Assembly: GCA_022824685.1 (NCBI GenBank)
Contig: JAJDZJ010000103.1
Location: 1-54,184 of the forward strand
Direction: 5' to 3'
Source of the DNA: Caldilineaceae bacterium
Lineage (GTDB): Bacteria; Chloroflexota; Anaerolineae; Caldilineales; Caldilineaceae
Length of the DNA: 54,184 nt
Each line of letters opens with the position of its first letter. Within the stretch, counting starts at the first letter, position 1. Positions 15,971 to 25,421 of the stretch are shown here, piece by piece. The translations under genes were made by a program, and so were the position numbers. The notes below the pieces were generated by a model. That model saw nothing but the letters and a program-made list of their open reading frames with translations, was not told where the DNA came from and searched no databases.

Positions 15971-16888
15971 ATGGCCCGCTACGTGGCTCGACGACTTATC
16001 CAGTCGCTCCTCGTCCTCGTGGTTGTCCTGACCCTTGTCTTCTTCGCAGGCCGCGTCATCGGCAATCCGGCAGCCCTTATCCTGGGGCCTGAGGCGCGTG
16101 CGGAGGATGTGAAAACGCTTGAGGAACGCTTCGGCTACGACAAGCCGGCGCTTGTGCAGTTCGGGCGCTATGCACGCGGCGTTGTTTCCGGAGACTTCGG
16201 CAACTCATGGTGGCAGAGAAGACCGGCGCTGCCCATGGCGCTGGAACGGCTTCCCGCCACCCTGCAACTTGCCGCGGTTACCATGTTGTTTGCGTTGCCG
16301 CTGGCAATGATCCTGGGGTCGCTGGCGGCCTGGAAACCCGGTTCTCCGATAGACAAAGGGGTCAACGTGATCTCGCTGACCGGCGCGTCGGCGGTCGACT
16401 TCTGGATCGGGTTGATGCTGATTCTCTTCTTCGCCGTTCAGTTGAGATTGCTGCCCACGTCAGGCTCCGGTTCGTTGAAGTTCATCATCCTGCCGGCCCT
16501 GACGTTGTCGCTGAGGCCGCTGGGCCGGGTCGCGCAGGTCACGCGCAGCGCCATGCTGGATCAGTTGAGCAAACCTTACATCAAGACCGCACGCGCAAAG
16601 GGATACAGAGAAAGCAAAATCGTATTGGGTCAGGCGCTCAAGAATGCCTTCATCCCGATTATCACCTTGTCAGGCGACGAGGCGATCTCCACACTAAACG
16701 GCGCGGTGGTCGTTGAGACCGTCTTCGCCTGGCCCGGCCTAGGGCTTCTGATCGTCTCGGCTGTGACAAACCGGGATCTGCCGCTCATCGAGGCACTGGT
16801 CTTTGTCGTGGCGATCATGATTATCGTCACAAATCTCCTGGTTGACCTCACCTATTCGTATCTGGATCCAAGGGTGCGCTACGGCTAG
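15971..16888 (+). CDS. ABC transporter permease (DppB/OppB type)
   Basis: A 305-residue inner-membrane permease with about six hydrophobic segments, starting with IQSLLVLVVVLTLVFFAGRVIG. The N-terminal region after helix 1 has the family motif GPEARAEDVKTLEERFGYDKPALVQFGRY. The cytoplasmic EAA loop reads IKTARAKGYRESKIVLGQALKNAFIPIIT near residues 198-226, and the end GLTYSYLDPRVRYG-like segment (here DLTYSYLDPRVRYG) is typical. The gene lies 221 bp after the binding-protein gene, with a hairpin between, and is followed after 12 nt by the fused permease/ATPase. It forms half of the translocation channel. Confidence 0.92.
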   Translation: MARYVARRLIQSLLVLVVVLTLVFFAGRVIGNPAALILGPEARAEDVKTLEERFGYDKPALVQFGRYARGVVSGDFGNSWWQRRPALPMALERLPATLQLAAVTMLFALPLAMILGSLAAWKPGSPIDKGVNVISLTGASAVDFWIGLMLILFFAVQLRLLPTSGSGSLKFIILPALTLSLRPLGRVAQVTRSAMLDQLSKPYIKTARAKGYRESKIVLGQALKNAFIPIITLSGDEAISTLNGAVVVETVFAWPGLGLLIVSAVTNRDLPLIEALVFVVAIMIIVTNLLVDLTYSYLDPRVRYG

Positions 16889-16900
16889 AAAAGGAGACGT

Positions 16901-18946
16901 GTGCCCGCTCCACATCAGATGACCGCCGGCGACCGGCCAGCGGCGCGAGATTCAGGCGAGCCTGCGCGCAACGTAACCGTCCGAAGGTTGCTGCGGGCGC
17001 TTTGGCGGGACAAGCTGATGCTCTTCCCGCTGTTATTTCTTGTTGCGCTGATCGTGGCAGCGGTGGGAGCCGACCTCATCGCCCCACACGACCCGTTCGA
17101 CCAGAACTTGCGCTCGCGCAACGTACCGCCTATGGCCTCGACCACGTCCGAGACATCGAGCTTCCCCTATCTGCTCGGCGCCGACCCTCTGGGACGCGAC
17201 CTGTTCAGCCGCCTGATTTATGGCGCGCGCGTCTCGCTCGCCGTCGGTCTGTCGAGCGTACTGGCTTCCGGCACGCTTGGAATCCTGTTGGGATTGATGG
17301 CGGGCTACCATCGCGGCTGGCTGGACGACGTCGTCATGCGCGGTGTGGACGTACTGATGGGCATACCGGGTCTGCTGCTGGCGCTTTTCATCCTCTTCCT
17401 GGTCGGCACCGGATTCTGGAACCTGGTTATCGTATTCGCAGTGACGCGCTGGATGATCTATGCGCGCGTGACGCGTGGACTGACGCTCTCATTTCGCGAG
17501 CAGCCGTTCGTGGAAGGCGCGCAAACGATCGGCTGTAGTGACAGCCGCATCATCTTTCGACATATCCTGCCCAATCTGGCATCGCCAATTCTGGTGTTGG
17601 CGACGCTTGAGATCGGTATCGTGATCCTCGCCGAGGCCGGTTTGAGTTTTCTGGGTATGGGGATCCAGCCGCCTGCGCCCACATGGGGCCGCATGGTCGC
17701 CGAAGGCCGCGATTACATCACAAGTGCATGGTGGCTGATCACCTTTCCCGGCCTCGCAATCCTGCTCACGGCGTTGTCTCTCAATCTCACGGCGGCGTGG
17801 TTGCGCATGATCAGCGACCCTGTGCAGCGCTGGCGGTGGTTTATGGGACGACCTGAGTCGCGCCGTGAAGCGGATACTGAGCTCGCCTTAGCGTTTAGCG
17901 AGCCGCAGAGCCGCCGCGCACACACAGAGAGCTCCGAACCGGCGCATCGGCCGGAGGCCGACAGACTTCATTTGCTCGAAGTTATCGACCTGCGGGTCAA
18001 CTTTCGCACGCCCGACGGCCTTCTCAATGCCGTGAACGGGATCAGTTACACGCTGGACCGAGGACAAACACTGGCCATTCTGGGCGAGTCAGGCTCAGGC
18101 AAGACGGTGAGCGCCGAAGCTGTTATGGGTATTCTCGATAGCCCGCCCGCGTTCGTGACCGGTGGATCGGTTCTCTTCGATGGCGTCGACCTGCTGCAGG
18201 TCAGCCCGTCGCGGCGGCGACGGCTCTGCGGCGAGAGGATCGCCATGATTTTCCAAGATCCTTTGACCGCTCTGAACCCGGCCTATACCGTCGGCTCCCA
18301 GATTGCCGGGATGTTCCAGGAGCATCGCGGGACATCGAAACGTGAAGCCACTGCCAAAGCAGTTGAACTGATGGATCGGGTGCGCATTCCATCTGCCCGC
18401 GAACGAGTGCATGACTATCCGCACCAGTTTTCAGGCGGTATGCGGCAACGGGTGATGATCGCCGCGGCCATTGCATTGGATCCCGATCTGCTCATCGCCG
18501 ATGAGCCTACGACCGCTCTTGATGTCACGGTGCAGGCACAGATCATGGAGTTGCTGGCCGAGCTCCAATCGGAAACGGGCATGGGCTTGATCCTCATCAC
18601 GCATGATTTGGGCGTGGTGGCAGACGTCGCCGACAACGTGGCTGTGATGTATGCCGGCAAAATTGTGGAAACCGGTCCGATCGAGGACATTTACAGCTGT
18701 CCGGCGCATCCCTACACCAAAGGGCTTTTGGAATCGGCGCCGCGGGTGGACCGGAAGATGGATGCGCTGCGACAGATCAGCGGAGCGCCGCCCAACATGC
18801 GCTTCATTCCGTCGGGCTGCCCTTTCCATCCGCGCTGCGCGTATGTGGTTGACCGCTGCTCGGTCGAACCGCCGCCACTTTATGAAGTCCAGCCTGAACG
18901 CAGCGCCTCATGCCATCGATTTGAGGATGTCATGTATGTCAACTGA
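16901..18946 (+). CDS. Fused ABC permease (DppC type) and ATPase (DppD type)
   Basis: A 681-residue fusion. Residues about 30-305 are a DppC-like permease: the N-terminal [32 protein letters not shown], and an EAA loop [21 protein letters not shown] (205-225) with key residues E205, G206, G211. After a polar linker (about 315-355) a full ABC ATPase follows, with Walker A GESGSGKT (395-402), Q-loop [11 protein letters not shown], signature FSGGMRQRV, Walker [13 protein letters not shown] and switch His in ITHDLG. The C-terminal Cys-rich oligopeptide extension ([14 protein letters not shown]) is present. The start is GTG 16901 behind AAAGGAGA. Elsewhere these are normally two proteins; the frame is continuous. 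Confidence 0.92.
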   Translation: MPAPHQMTAGDRPAARDSGEPARNVTVRRLLRALWRDKLMLFPLLFLVALIVAAVGADLIAPHDPFDQNLRSRNVPPMASTTSETSSFPYLLGADPLGRDLFSRLIYGARVSLAVGLSSVLASGTLGILLGLMAGYHRGWLDDVVMRGVDVLMGIPGLLLALFILFLVGTGFWNLVIVFAVTRWMIYARVTRGLTLSFREQPFVEGAQTIGCSDSRIIFRHILPNLASPILVLATLEIGIVILAEAGLSFLGMGIQPPAPTWGRMVAEGRDYITSAWWLITFPGLAILLTALSLNLTAAWLRMISDPVQRWRWFMGRPESRREADTELALAFSEPQSRRAHTESSEPAHRPEADRLHLLEVIDLRVNFRTPDGLLNAVNGISYTLDRGQTLAILGESGSGKTVSAEAVMGILDSPPAFVTGGSVLFDGVDLLQVSPSRRRRLCGERIAMIFQDPLTALNPAYTVGSQIAGMFQEHRGTSKREATAKAVELMDRVRIPSARERVHDYPHQFSGGMRQRVMIAAAIALDPDLLIADEPTTALDVTVQAQIMELLAELQSETGMGLILITHDLGVVADVADNVAVMYAGKIVETGPIEDIYSCPAHPYTKGLLESAPRVDRKMDALRQISGAPPNMRFIPSGCPFHPRCAYVVDRCSVEPPPLYEVQPERSASCHRFEDVMYVN

Positions 18947-20042
18947 CAGCATGGGCCGCCGAGCCGACAACCTCAGAATCGAGAAAGAACGGGGGGGCGA
19001 AACAGGGACGCACTCCGGGGCTCTCGGGGCGGCGGAGCCTTTGCTCAGGGTCAAAGACCTCGTAAAGCACTATCCGACGGAGCGGAAGGGATTTTTGGGC
19101 GCTCGACGTGGAGCGATCAAGGCGGTTGACGGTGTAAGTTTCGACTTGCGCCGAGGCGAGACGCTCGGGCTGGTTGGTGAAACGGGTTGTGGGAAATCCA
19201 CAATTGCCAGAACGTTAATGCGTCTGGAGGAACCGACCGGCGGCGCAGCGTATTTCAAAGGACGTGATCTCTTTACCCTGTCGAAAGCGTCGGTACAGGC
19301 CTTGCGACGCGAAATACAGATGGTTTTCCAGGACCCCTTCGCGTCGCTGAACCCGCGCATGGAAGTGGGCCAGATCATCGCCGAGCCGTGGGTCGTACAT
19401 CCTGGCATCGTGCCGAAGGCAGAGCAGAGAGAGCGAGTCAGCGCCCTGCTTGAGCGTGTCGGGTTGCTGGCAACGGATGCCAGCCGCTATCCACATGAGT
19501 TTTCAGGTGGGCAGCGCCAGCGTATCGGGATTGCCCGGGCCTTGGCTTTACAGCCGGAACTGATTATCTGCGACGAACCCGTCTCCGCGCTTGACGTTTC
19601 GGTGCAGGCGCAGGTGATAAATCTGCTGGCGGAACTCCAGGCCGAACTGGGGCTCTCCTACATCTTCATTGCCCACGATCTAGCCGTTGTGCGACAGATC
19701 TCCGATCGCGTCGCGGTCATGCATCTGGGCCGGATTGTAGAGGTCGGCGGCGAGGATGAAATCTACGCGCGGCCAACTCATCCCTACACGCAGGCCCTGC
19801 TCTCGGCGGCGCCGGCGCCGGACCCGGTGGGCCGTAAAGAAAGGAAGCGCATTGTGCTGGAGGGGGAGTTGCCAAGTCCTGTGAATCCTCCTTCGGGTTG
19901 CACGTTTCGAACCCGTTGCTGGAAGGCCGAGGCGATCTGCAGCCAGGATCGTCCCCAGCTCGTTGATCGATATGATCATGGCCACCCGAGCGCCTGCCAC
20001 TTCGCCGAGCTGCAGATTTTGCCGGCAGCGGAAATGGCCTGA
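18936..20042 (+). CDS. Oligopeptide-type ABC transporter ATPase (DppF type)
   Basis: A 368-residue nucleotide-binding subunit. The N-terminal [12 protein letters not shown] leads to Walker [11 protein letters not shown]-loop [13 protein letters not shown], signature [10 protein letters not shown], Walker [12 protein letters not shown] and His-switch IAHDLAV. The C-terminal oligopeptide domain has [14 protein letters not shown]. The chosen ATG 18936 overlaps the previous gene by 11 nt; ATG 18927 is also possible. A longer frame reaching back to 18651 lies inside the preceding ATPase and is not coding. About 35 non-conserved residues precede the domain. It would pair with the ATPase half of the fusion protein. 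Confidence 0.92.
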   Translation: MSTDSMGRRADNLRIEKERGGETGTHSGALGAAEPLLRVKDLVKHYPTERKGFLGARRGAIKAVDGVSFDLRRGETLGLVGETGCGKSTIARTLMRLEEPTGGAAYFKGRDLFTLSKASVQALRREIQMVFQDPFASLNPRMEVGQIIAEPWVVHPGIVPKAEQRERVSALLERVGLLATDASRYPHEFSGGQRQRIGIARALALQPELIICDEPVSALDVSVQAQVINLLAELQAELGLSYIFIAHDLAVVRQISDRVAVMHLGRIVEVGGEDEIYARPTHPYTQALLSAAPAPDPVGRKERKRIVLEGELPSPVNPPSGCTFRTRCWKAEAICSQDRPQLVDRYDHGHPSACHFAELQILPAAEMA

Positions 20043-20099
20043 CGCAAACGCCGGCGGTCTGTGGTGTGGCTATCCATTGTTCACCATTGAGAGGAGTCG

Positions 20100-21041
20100 A
20101 TGCAGATAAAGATCGGCGCCCTGCTCTGGGCTCAGCATACCGACTGGCCGGCGCTGCGGGATGCCGCGATCGCGGCCGACCGGGCCGGGTTCGATTCTCT
20201 CTGGGTTTCCGACCATCTCATCTGCCCGATCGGCGCGTGGCGCAATCCTGTTTATGAAGCCTGGACTACGCTTGCCGCCCTGGGCGCGTTGACCGAGCGG
20301 GCTACGATCGGCACGCTGGTGGGCGCGATCACCTTTCGCAATCCCGGCCTGGTGGCAAAGCTGGCAACGACGGTTGATCACATCACCGGGGGACGGGCGG
20401 TGTTGGGTTTGGGCGGGGCCTGGCTTGCGCGCGAGCATCACATGCACGGGATCGACTTCGGGGCGGGCGCCGGAGAGCGACTGGACAGGCTCCACGAAGC
20501 CGTCCCGCTCATTCGCCGCCTGCTCGACGGCGAGACGGTGACCCACAGCGGCCATTTCTACAGCCTGGAGGAGGCCGAGCAAGCCCCGCGGCCGTTGCAG
20601 AGCCGCCTGCCGATTCTGATCGGGGGACAGGGACGGCGCAAGACACTGCGCACGGTCGCCATGTACGCCGACATGTGGCACACACAGCACGGCTCGCTGG
20701 AAAAAATACAGGCCAGTGATGCGGCGCTGCGCGCGCACTGCGCGGCTGTGGGACGCGATCCGGACGCAATCGAGCGGCTGGCGAGCAAATGGGTCACAAT
20801 TCGCGACGACCCTGACGATGCCCTGCAGGAACTGGAGGCGTCGCTGCGCCACCATGGGCTGGAGGGATACGAGCCATCGATCCTGGCGGCCGGAACGCCG
20901 GCCGCCGTTGCCCAGGCTTTACAGGCGCATATTGACGCCGGATTTACCCACCTGCTGTTCAGCTTACGCGCGCCGTTTGACCACGAAACGATCGAACGGA
21001 TGCCAGAGGCGCGGCGCCTGCTGACAACGGGTGGGAAATGA
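20100..21041 (+). CDS. LLM-class (luciferase-like) flavin-dependent oxidoreductase
   Basis: A 313-residue TIM-barrel flavoprotein of the bacterial luciferase superfamily, typically using FMN or F420. Hallmarks are GFDSLWVSDHL near residues 31-41, LGALTERATIGTLV, the RNPGLVAKLATTVDHITGGRAVLGLGGAW segment (key residues P, D, S/T, G-R), EAVPLIRRLLDGETVTHSG and PILIGGQG. Such enzymes oxidise aldehydes, alkanesulfonates or other small organics, or reduce F420-linked substrates; which one cannot be told. A GAGAGGAG site precedes ATG 20100. It follows the first peptide transporter by 57 nt and precedes a cupin and a Gfo/Idh/MocA gene. Confidence 0.88.
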   Translation: MQIKIGALLWAQHTDWPALRDAAIAADRAGFDSLWVSDHLICPIGAWRNPVYEAWTTLAALGALTERATIGTLVGAITFRNPGLVAKLATTVDHITGGRAVLGLGGAWLAREHHMHGIDFGAGAGERLDRLHEAVPLIRRLLDGETVTHSGHFYSLEEAEQAPRPLQSRLPILIGGQGRRKTLRTVAMYADMWHTQHGSLEKIQASDAALRAHCAAVGRDPDAIERLASKWVTIRDDPDDALQELEASLRHHGLEGYEPSILAAGTPAAVAQALQAHIDAGFTHLLFSLRAPFDHETIERMPEARRLLTTGGK

Positions 21042-21116
21042 CGACTGCTAGCCGGAGATTCATCACTCAAGCATCAGACTCCCCAACACAGGAACCATGA
21101 AAGGAGAAAGTCTACC

Positions 21117-21536
21117 ATGGCAGACGGAATGAGGTACGTATTCAAGGTAACCGATGTTCCCCTGATCCAGTCCCCTGACGGCACGATGCAGGACAGCGTT
21201 ATGATCACCGAGGACACGTGCGGATCGGACCAATACACGGCCGGTCTGTTCTGGGTGCGCCCGGGCACGCACGGCCACTCCGACGTGCATCCGGGGCAGG
21301 ATGAGGTCTACTACATCATTTCAGGGCGCGGCATCCTGCACCTGGAAGGGGTGGAACATCGAATGGAGGCGGGTGATGTGGTCTTCGTGCCGAAAGGTCA
21401 CGAACACTCTGTCTCCAACGACGGTGACGAGGTGCTCAGCCTCTTCTGGGCGATTGGCGAAGCCTGGAGCAAGCTGCCGGAGATCCGGGACGAACTCAGC
21501 ACGTGGCCTGAGATCCCGGCGGACCAGAATTGGTAA
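21117..21536 (+). CDS. Small cupin-domain protein
   Basis: A 139-residue single-domain cupin. The two conserved motifs are readable: HGHSDVHPGQDEVYYIISGRG (metal-binding His residues and Glu) and GDVVFVPKGHEHSVSN (third His), spaced as in standard mononuclear metal cupins. AAAGGAG precedes ATG 21117. Such proteins can be isomerases, dioxygenases or sugar-binding proteins; nothing here decides. It is flanked by the luciferase-like enzyme and a Gfo/Idh/MocA dehydrogenase on the same strand, suggesting a shared catabolic role. Confidence 0.85.
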   Translation: MADGMRYVFKVTDVPLIQSPDGTMQDSVMITEDTCGSDQYTAGLFWVRPGTHGHSDVHPGQDEVYYIISGRGILHLEGVEHRMEAGDVVFVPKGHEHSVSNDGDEVLSLFWAIGEAWSKLPEIRDELSTWPEIPADQNW

Positions 21537-21592
21537 GCGGCCGTCGATAGCGGGTAGGTCTTACACCTGCGAACAGCGACTGGGGTTGGAAG

Positions 21593-22627
21593 ATGGTCCG
21601 ATTCTGCATCTTCGGCGCCGGCCAGATGGGAAACCGCCATGCACGTACACTGGCGGAACATCCGAAAGCGGAGGTACACAGCGTCTGCGATCTTCTGGCG
21701 GACGCTGCGGCCGACCTGGCCGGTCGTCTCGGCGCCATAGCCGTATCCGACCGGGAGACCGCACTGGCAGACGCGGCGGTGGACGCGGTGGTCATCACCA
21801 CGCCGGCGAGCTCGCATGCGGAGCTGGTGATCGCGGCCGCACGCGCCGGCAAGGCGATCTTCTGCGAAAAGCCGCTGGCGGAAGATATCCCCACCGCGCG
21901 CGCGGCGGTCGAAGAGGTCAGAAAGGCGGGCGTGTCGAGTTTCATGGGCTTCATGAAACGGTTCGAGCCAAGCCATCTGGCCTTGATTCAGGCGGTGAAG
22001 GCCGGTGAAATCGGTGACGTCGAGCTTGTGCTGCTGACCAACCGCGATCCGAAAGTGACGCTGCTCGAACTCAGCCAGCAGACACATCACACGGCGCCCT
22101 ACACCTTGCTGCGTGAATCGACGGTGCATGACTTCGATCTGGCGCGCGCTTTGCTGGACGATGAACCGGTGGAGGTCTATGTGGCGGCCTCGAGCCTGGT
22201 GGAGCCGGAACTTGGCAGATTGGGCGAGGTCGACGCTGCCATGACGACGCTCAAGACCGGCCGCGGGGCACTCTGCCATATCAACAATATCTGGCGCACG
22301 ACCTACGGCTATGACCAGCGGCTGGAAGTGCATGGCGTTAAGGGGATGCTGCGGGCGGAGAACCGGCCGGAAACCAGCCTGGTGCGCTACACGGCCGCCG
22401 GCGCGCTGCACGACAGGCTGCACTCCGGGCCCGCCGACGGTTCACAGTTCTACCTGCACAAGTACGCGGCAGCCTATCCGGCCGAGATGAACCACTTCGT
22501 CGAGTCGCTGGAGGAGGGCAGGCGGCCCATGGTCAGTGTGGAAGACGGCTATCGTTCACAGTTGCTGGTCGAGGCCGCAGTGGAATCATTGAAGACAAAC
22601 CGTCCCGTGCAGGTAGCGGAATGGTAG
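21593..22627 (+). CDS. Gfo/Idh/MocA-family oxidoreductase
   Basis: A 344-residue NAD(P)-dependent sugar or inositol dehydrogenase-like protein. The Rossmann motif FGAGQMGNRHAR is at about residues 5-16, and the classic EKPLA motif (FCEKPLAEDIPTA) lies near residue 99, with Lys as a catalytic residue. The central domain has the ESTVHDFDLARALL segment with the conserved His-Asp pair. The family oxidises myo-inositol, glucose-fructose, scyllo-inositol and many sugar acids. The start ATG 21593 sits behind GGTTGGAAG. It is placed just ahead of a second binding-protein gene, so it may act on that transporter's cargo. Confidence 0.9.
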   Translation: MVRFCIFGAGQMGNRHARTLAEHPKAEVHSVCDLLADAAADLAGRLGAIAVSDRETALADAAVDAVVITTPASSHAELVIAAARAGKAIFCEKPLAEDIPTARAAVEEVRKAGVSSFMGFMKRFEPSHLALIQAVKAGEIGDVELVLLTNRDPKVTLLELSQQTHHTAPYTLLRESTVHDFDLARALLDDEPVEVYVAASSLVEPELGRLGEVDAAMTTLKTGRGALCHINNIWRTTYGYDQRLEVHGVKGMLRAENRPETSLVRYTAAGALHDRLHSGPADGSQFYLHKYAAAYPAEMNHFVESLEEGRRPMVSVEDGYRSQLLVEAAVESLKTNRPVQVAEW

Positions 22628-22677
22628 CGTGCTGGCCAACCATTTATCAGAAGGTTATTCAAGGAGGAGTCGGACAA

Positions 22678-24249
22678 ATGTATGCCAATAAGCCAAAACT
22701 GTTTGTCTTTGCAATCGTCGTTTTCGCGATCCTGCTGGCTGCGTGTCAGCCGGTTGCGACGGAGCCGATGATGGCGGATGCGGGAAGCATGCTGCCGCTT
22801 GAGAAGGTGCGCTTCGGTCTGCCGGGCGCGCTGACACACTTCGACCCGGCGCTGCCCGGCGAGACGTCGGAGGGTTCGACGATCAAGCTGATCAGCGGGC
22901 AGCTTCTCCGTCTTGATCAGTACGGTGTGCCGCAGCCGGACCTGGCCGAATCAGTGGATGTTTCGGACGATGGCCTGGTCTATACCTTCACGCTGCGCGA
23001 GAACCTGATGTACTCGGATGGCACGCCGGTCACGGTCGGTGATATTGTTTTCACCTGGGAGCGGATTAAGGACGCGCCGCCGACCGATAAAGGCCCGATT
23101 GCCAATGTCGTCAGCGTGGAGGCAACGGATGACAGGACCGTGGTGTGGACGTTGAGCATAGCCGAACCCTCGCTCCCGTTCTGGTTTGGACGCACCGGCT
23201 TCTCGGTTCATCCCCAGGCCCAGGTAGAGGCTGACCCGGACGGCTATTTCCGCAGCCCGGTCAGCGCCGGCCCCTACTATGTCGCTGCGGGCGAGCCCGG
23301 CGATCCGGTGGTGACGCTGAAGGAGAATCCCAACTACCAGCTCGGCCCGATGGCGGTGAAGGAGCTTGAGCTGCACTGGGTGCCCGACCCCACTTCGCGC
23401 TCGCTGCTGCTGGCTACGGGCGAGCTGGATTATGTTTACGAACTGCCGCCGCAGGCGCGTGACACCTTCCCGCCGGAGGTTGAGACCTTCGTCGTGGCGC
23501 TGGGCGGTGTTTTTCACCTGAGCATCAATCAGCAGATCTCCGAAGATCACTGTCTGTCCAACCGCGACGTGCGCGAGGCCATTTCGCTGGCCATCGACCG
23601 CTCCGAGATCAACGACCGGGCGCTGTTGGGCATCTCGCCGCCGGTCATCGGATATTTCTACACCGGCCAGCCCCTCGATGTCGGCATTCTGCCGAACGGG
23701 GGCGCGCAGGACCTGGAGGCGGCCAAGGCGCTAATGGCGGGCACGCCCTGGGCGGACGGCGGCTGCTCCTTCACTGTGACGACCTACGGGCCGCGGCCGG
23801 GATACGTAGAGGGAATTCTGGTGTTCGCCGAGCAGCTCAAGGCGCTCAACATGGAGGTGACACCGGATGGCCAGGAGGTTGGCGTGGCGCTGGACATCAT
23901 GGCCAACTCGCCTGATTATCACGCTGGCTGGGCCGTAACAGGCAACAACGGCGGGCCGCCGGAGAGCTACCTGCGCAACCAGTTCCTCGACGGCTTCTGG
24001 GCGCAGCGGTCACGCATTGACGACGCGGAGATGAAGCAGCTGTTTGATGAACTGGGCCAGACGGTTGACCAGGCCGCCCGCGAGGATCTCATCCGCCAGA
24101 TCCAGTACCGGGGCTACGAAGTGCAGTCGATCATCCCCTGCTGTGAACGCTCGGTGATGGGCGGCAGCCGCGTTGGTCAGAATGCGGTCAGGACGGTGAC
24201 AGGCGCCTCGCACTTCATCGTCGTGCCCCTGGCAGACGTGGAAGGATAG
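22678..24249 (+). CDS. ABC transporter substrate-binding lipoprotein, family 5 (second system)
   Basis: A 523-residue exported solute-binding protein with lipobox LLAACQP (Cys23) after a 22-residue hydrophobic signal. Family-5 features include LVYTFTLREN, YSDGTPVTVGDIVFTWERI, the SAGPYYVA segment, and the central REAISLAIDRSEI. A strong AAGGAGGAG site precedes ATG 22678, which is preferred to an in-frame start at 22621 inside the previous gene. It starts the second five-gene transporter operon. Sequence details differ from the first family-5 protein outside the signal region, so the ligand probably differs. Confidence 0.92.
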   Translation: MYANKPKLFVFAIVVFAILLAACQPVATEPMMADAGSMLPLEKVRFGLPGALTHFDPALPGETSEGSTIKLISGQLLRLDQYGVPQPDLAESVDVSDDGLVYTFTLRENLMYSDGTPVTVGDIVFTWERIKDAPPTDKGPIANVVSVEATDDRTVVWTLSIAEPSLPFWFGRTGFSVHPQAQVEADPDGYFRSPVSAGPYYVAAGEPGDPVVTLKENPNYQLGPMAVKELELHWVPDPTSRSLLLATGELDYVYELPPQARDTFPPEVETFVVALGGVFHLSINQQISEDHCLSNRDVREAISLAIDRSEINDRALLGISPPVIGYFYTGQPLDVGILPNGGAQDLEAAKALMAGTPWADGGCSFTVTTYGPRPGYVEGILVFAEQLKALNMEVTPDGQEVGVALDIMANSPDYHAGWAVTGNNGGPPESYLRNQFLDGFWAQRSRIDDAEMKQLFDELGQTVDQAAREDLIRQIQYRGYEVQSIIPCCERSVMGGSRVGQNAVRTVTGASHFIVVPLADVEG

Positions 24250-24259
24250 TCGGTCGTCG

Positions 24260-24324
24260 GCGGCTCGCGGTCGTTAGAGGCCGCGAGCCGCGTGGCTGTG
24301 AACAAGGGACGCTAAGAGCGTCCC
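24260..24324 (+). promoter_or_regulatory. Two perfect stem-loops after the second substrate-binding-protein gene
   Basis: Hairpin 1 has an 11-bp perfect stem, GCGGCTCGCGG (24260-24270) with CCGCGAGCCGC (24281-24291), and a 10-nt loop. Hairpin 2 has an 8-bp perfect stem, GGGACGCT (24306-24313) with AGCGTCCC (24317-24324), and loop AAG. Neither is followed by a T-run. They lie between the binding-protein gene and its permease, where stabilising or partly terminating hairpins set the ratio of binding protein to membrane parts. Confidence 0.6.
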
Positions 24325-24437
24325 GGTCCAAGCAGGCCAATGTGAGGAGTGAGCGAGATGGCCAGAAAGAAGAGACACGCTCTGTGTCGTCGCAGGGCAG
24401 CCGTCTTCGCTCCCCTCTTTTCTCCTCTCTCATTCCT

Positions 24438-25421
24438 ATGATGACGGCGTCACCTGGCAGTTTGGCCGATAGGACGCTGCGTCTGCTCCGCCATCCCGTG
24501 CTTAGGCGGCTGGCGCAGGCGTTTTTCGTCGCCTTTCTGTTGATGGTCTTCGCCTTCCTGCTGATCCGTCTGATCCCCGGTGATCCGGCCATGATCCTGC
24601 TGGGGGATGAGGCGACGGAGGAGGATGTGATCGCCTACCGTAAGCTGCTGGGGATTGACGGTTCGATTCCGAGTCAGTTCGGGCGCTACGTCTCCAACTT
24701 GGCGCGCGGCGACTTCGGTGTCTCGATTCGTTCGCGCGAACCGGTTCTGTCGATCGTACAGAAGCGGCTGCCGATCTCGCTGTGGCTGACGGTTACGACG
24801 ATCTTCATGACGGTCCTGTTGGCGCTGCCGCTTGGTGTCGCGGCCGCGCTCTACCGCCGCACATGGTTCGGACACGCCTTCCAGATCGGGGCCTCGGTTC
24901 TGGTGGCGACGCCGGTCTTTTTTTCCGGGCTGGTCCTCATCCTTCTGTTCGCCGTTCAGATCAACCTGGTGCCCATCGCCGGCTATCATGCCGGTTTTCC
25001 GGCGAACCTCTATTATCTTTGGCTGCCGGCGCTCACAATCAACTTTGTTCTCGTTCCGGTTCTCGCCCGCATTTTGCAATCTTCGATAGTCGAGACGAGC
25101 TCAGAGGAGTTCGTGGAGGCCGCGATCATTCGCGGCACGCAGGGATGGCGCTTCTACTGGCGCTATCTGCTGCGACCGTCGCTGGCGCCGACGGTCGCAG
25201 CGCTGGGCTACTTTGCGGCGACCGTTGTCAGCTACGCCGTAATCATAGAGATCATCTTCAATTTGCCAGGGATCGGCATGACACTTGTCGACGCAGTGCG
25301 CAATCGCGACTATCCTCTGGTGCAGGGGATTGTCTTCCTGAGCGGTCTGCTGGTGGTCGGGCTGACGTTCATGGCCGATCTGGTCAACGGCTGGCTTGAT
25401 CCGCGGGCGAAGATACGATGA
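24438..25421 (+). CDS. ABC transporter permease (DppB/OppB type, second system)
   Basis: A permease of 327 residues from ATG 24438, with about six membrane segments beginning with AQAFFVAFLLMVFAFLLIRLIPGDPA. The family segment GDEATEEDVIAYRKLLGIDG is followed by FGRYVSNLARGDFGVSIRS, an EAA-type loop FVEAAIIRGTQGWRFYWRYLL (key residues E, A, G), and the C-terminal VNGWLDPRAKIR. In-frame starts upstream to 24342 give a polar extension unlike relatives and are not preferred. It overlaps the next permease by 4 nt (ATGA), so the two halves of the channel are translationally coupled. Confidence 0.9.
   Translation: MMTASPGSLADRTLRLLRHPVLRRLAQAFFVAFLLMVFAFLLIRLIPGDPAMILLGDEATEEDVIAYRKLLGIDGSIPSQFGRYVSNLARGDFGVSIRSREPVLSIVQKRLPISLWLTVTTIFMTVLLALPLGVAAALYRRTWFGHAFQIGASVLVATPVFFSGLVLILLFAVQINLVPIAGYHAGFPANLYYLWLPALTINFVLVPVLARILQSSIVETSSEEFVEAAIIRGTQGWRFYWRYLLRPSLAPTVAALGYFAATVVSYAVIIEIIFNLPGIGMTLVDAVRNRDYPLVQGIVFLSGLLVVGLTFMADLVNGWLDPRAKIR

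Noticed and set aside
18651..18935. Longer N-terminus for the DppF-type ATPase
   Set aside because: This part overlaps the C-terminal ATPase domain of the fusion protein in another frame and has no homologous character.
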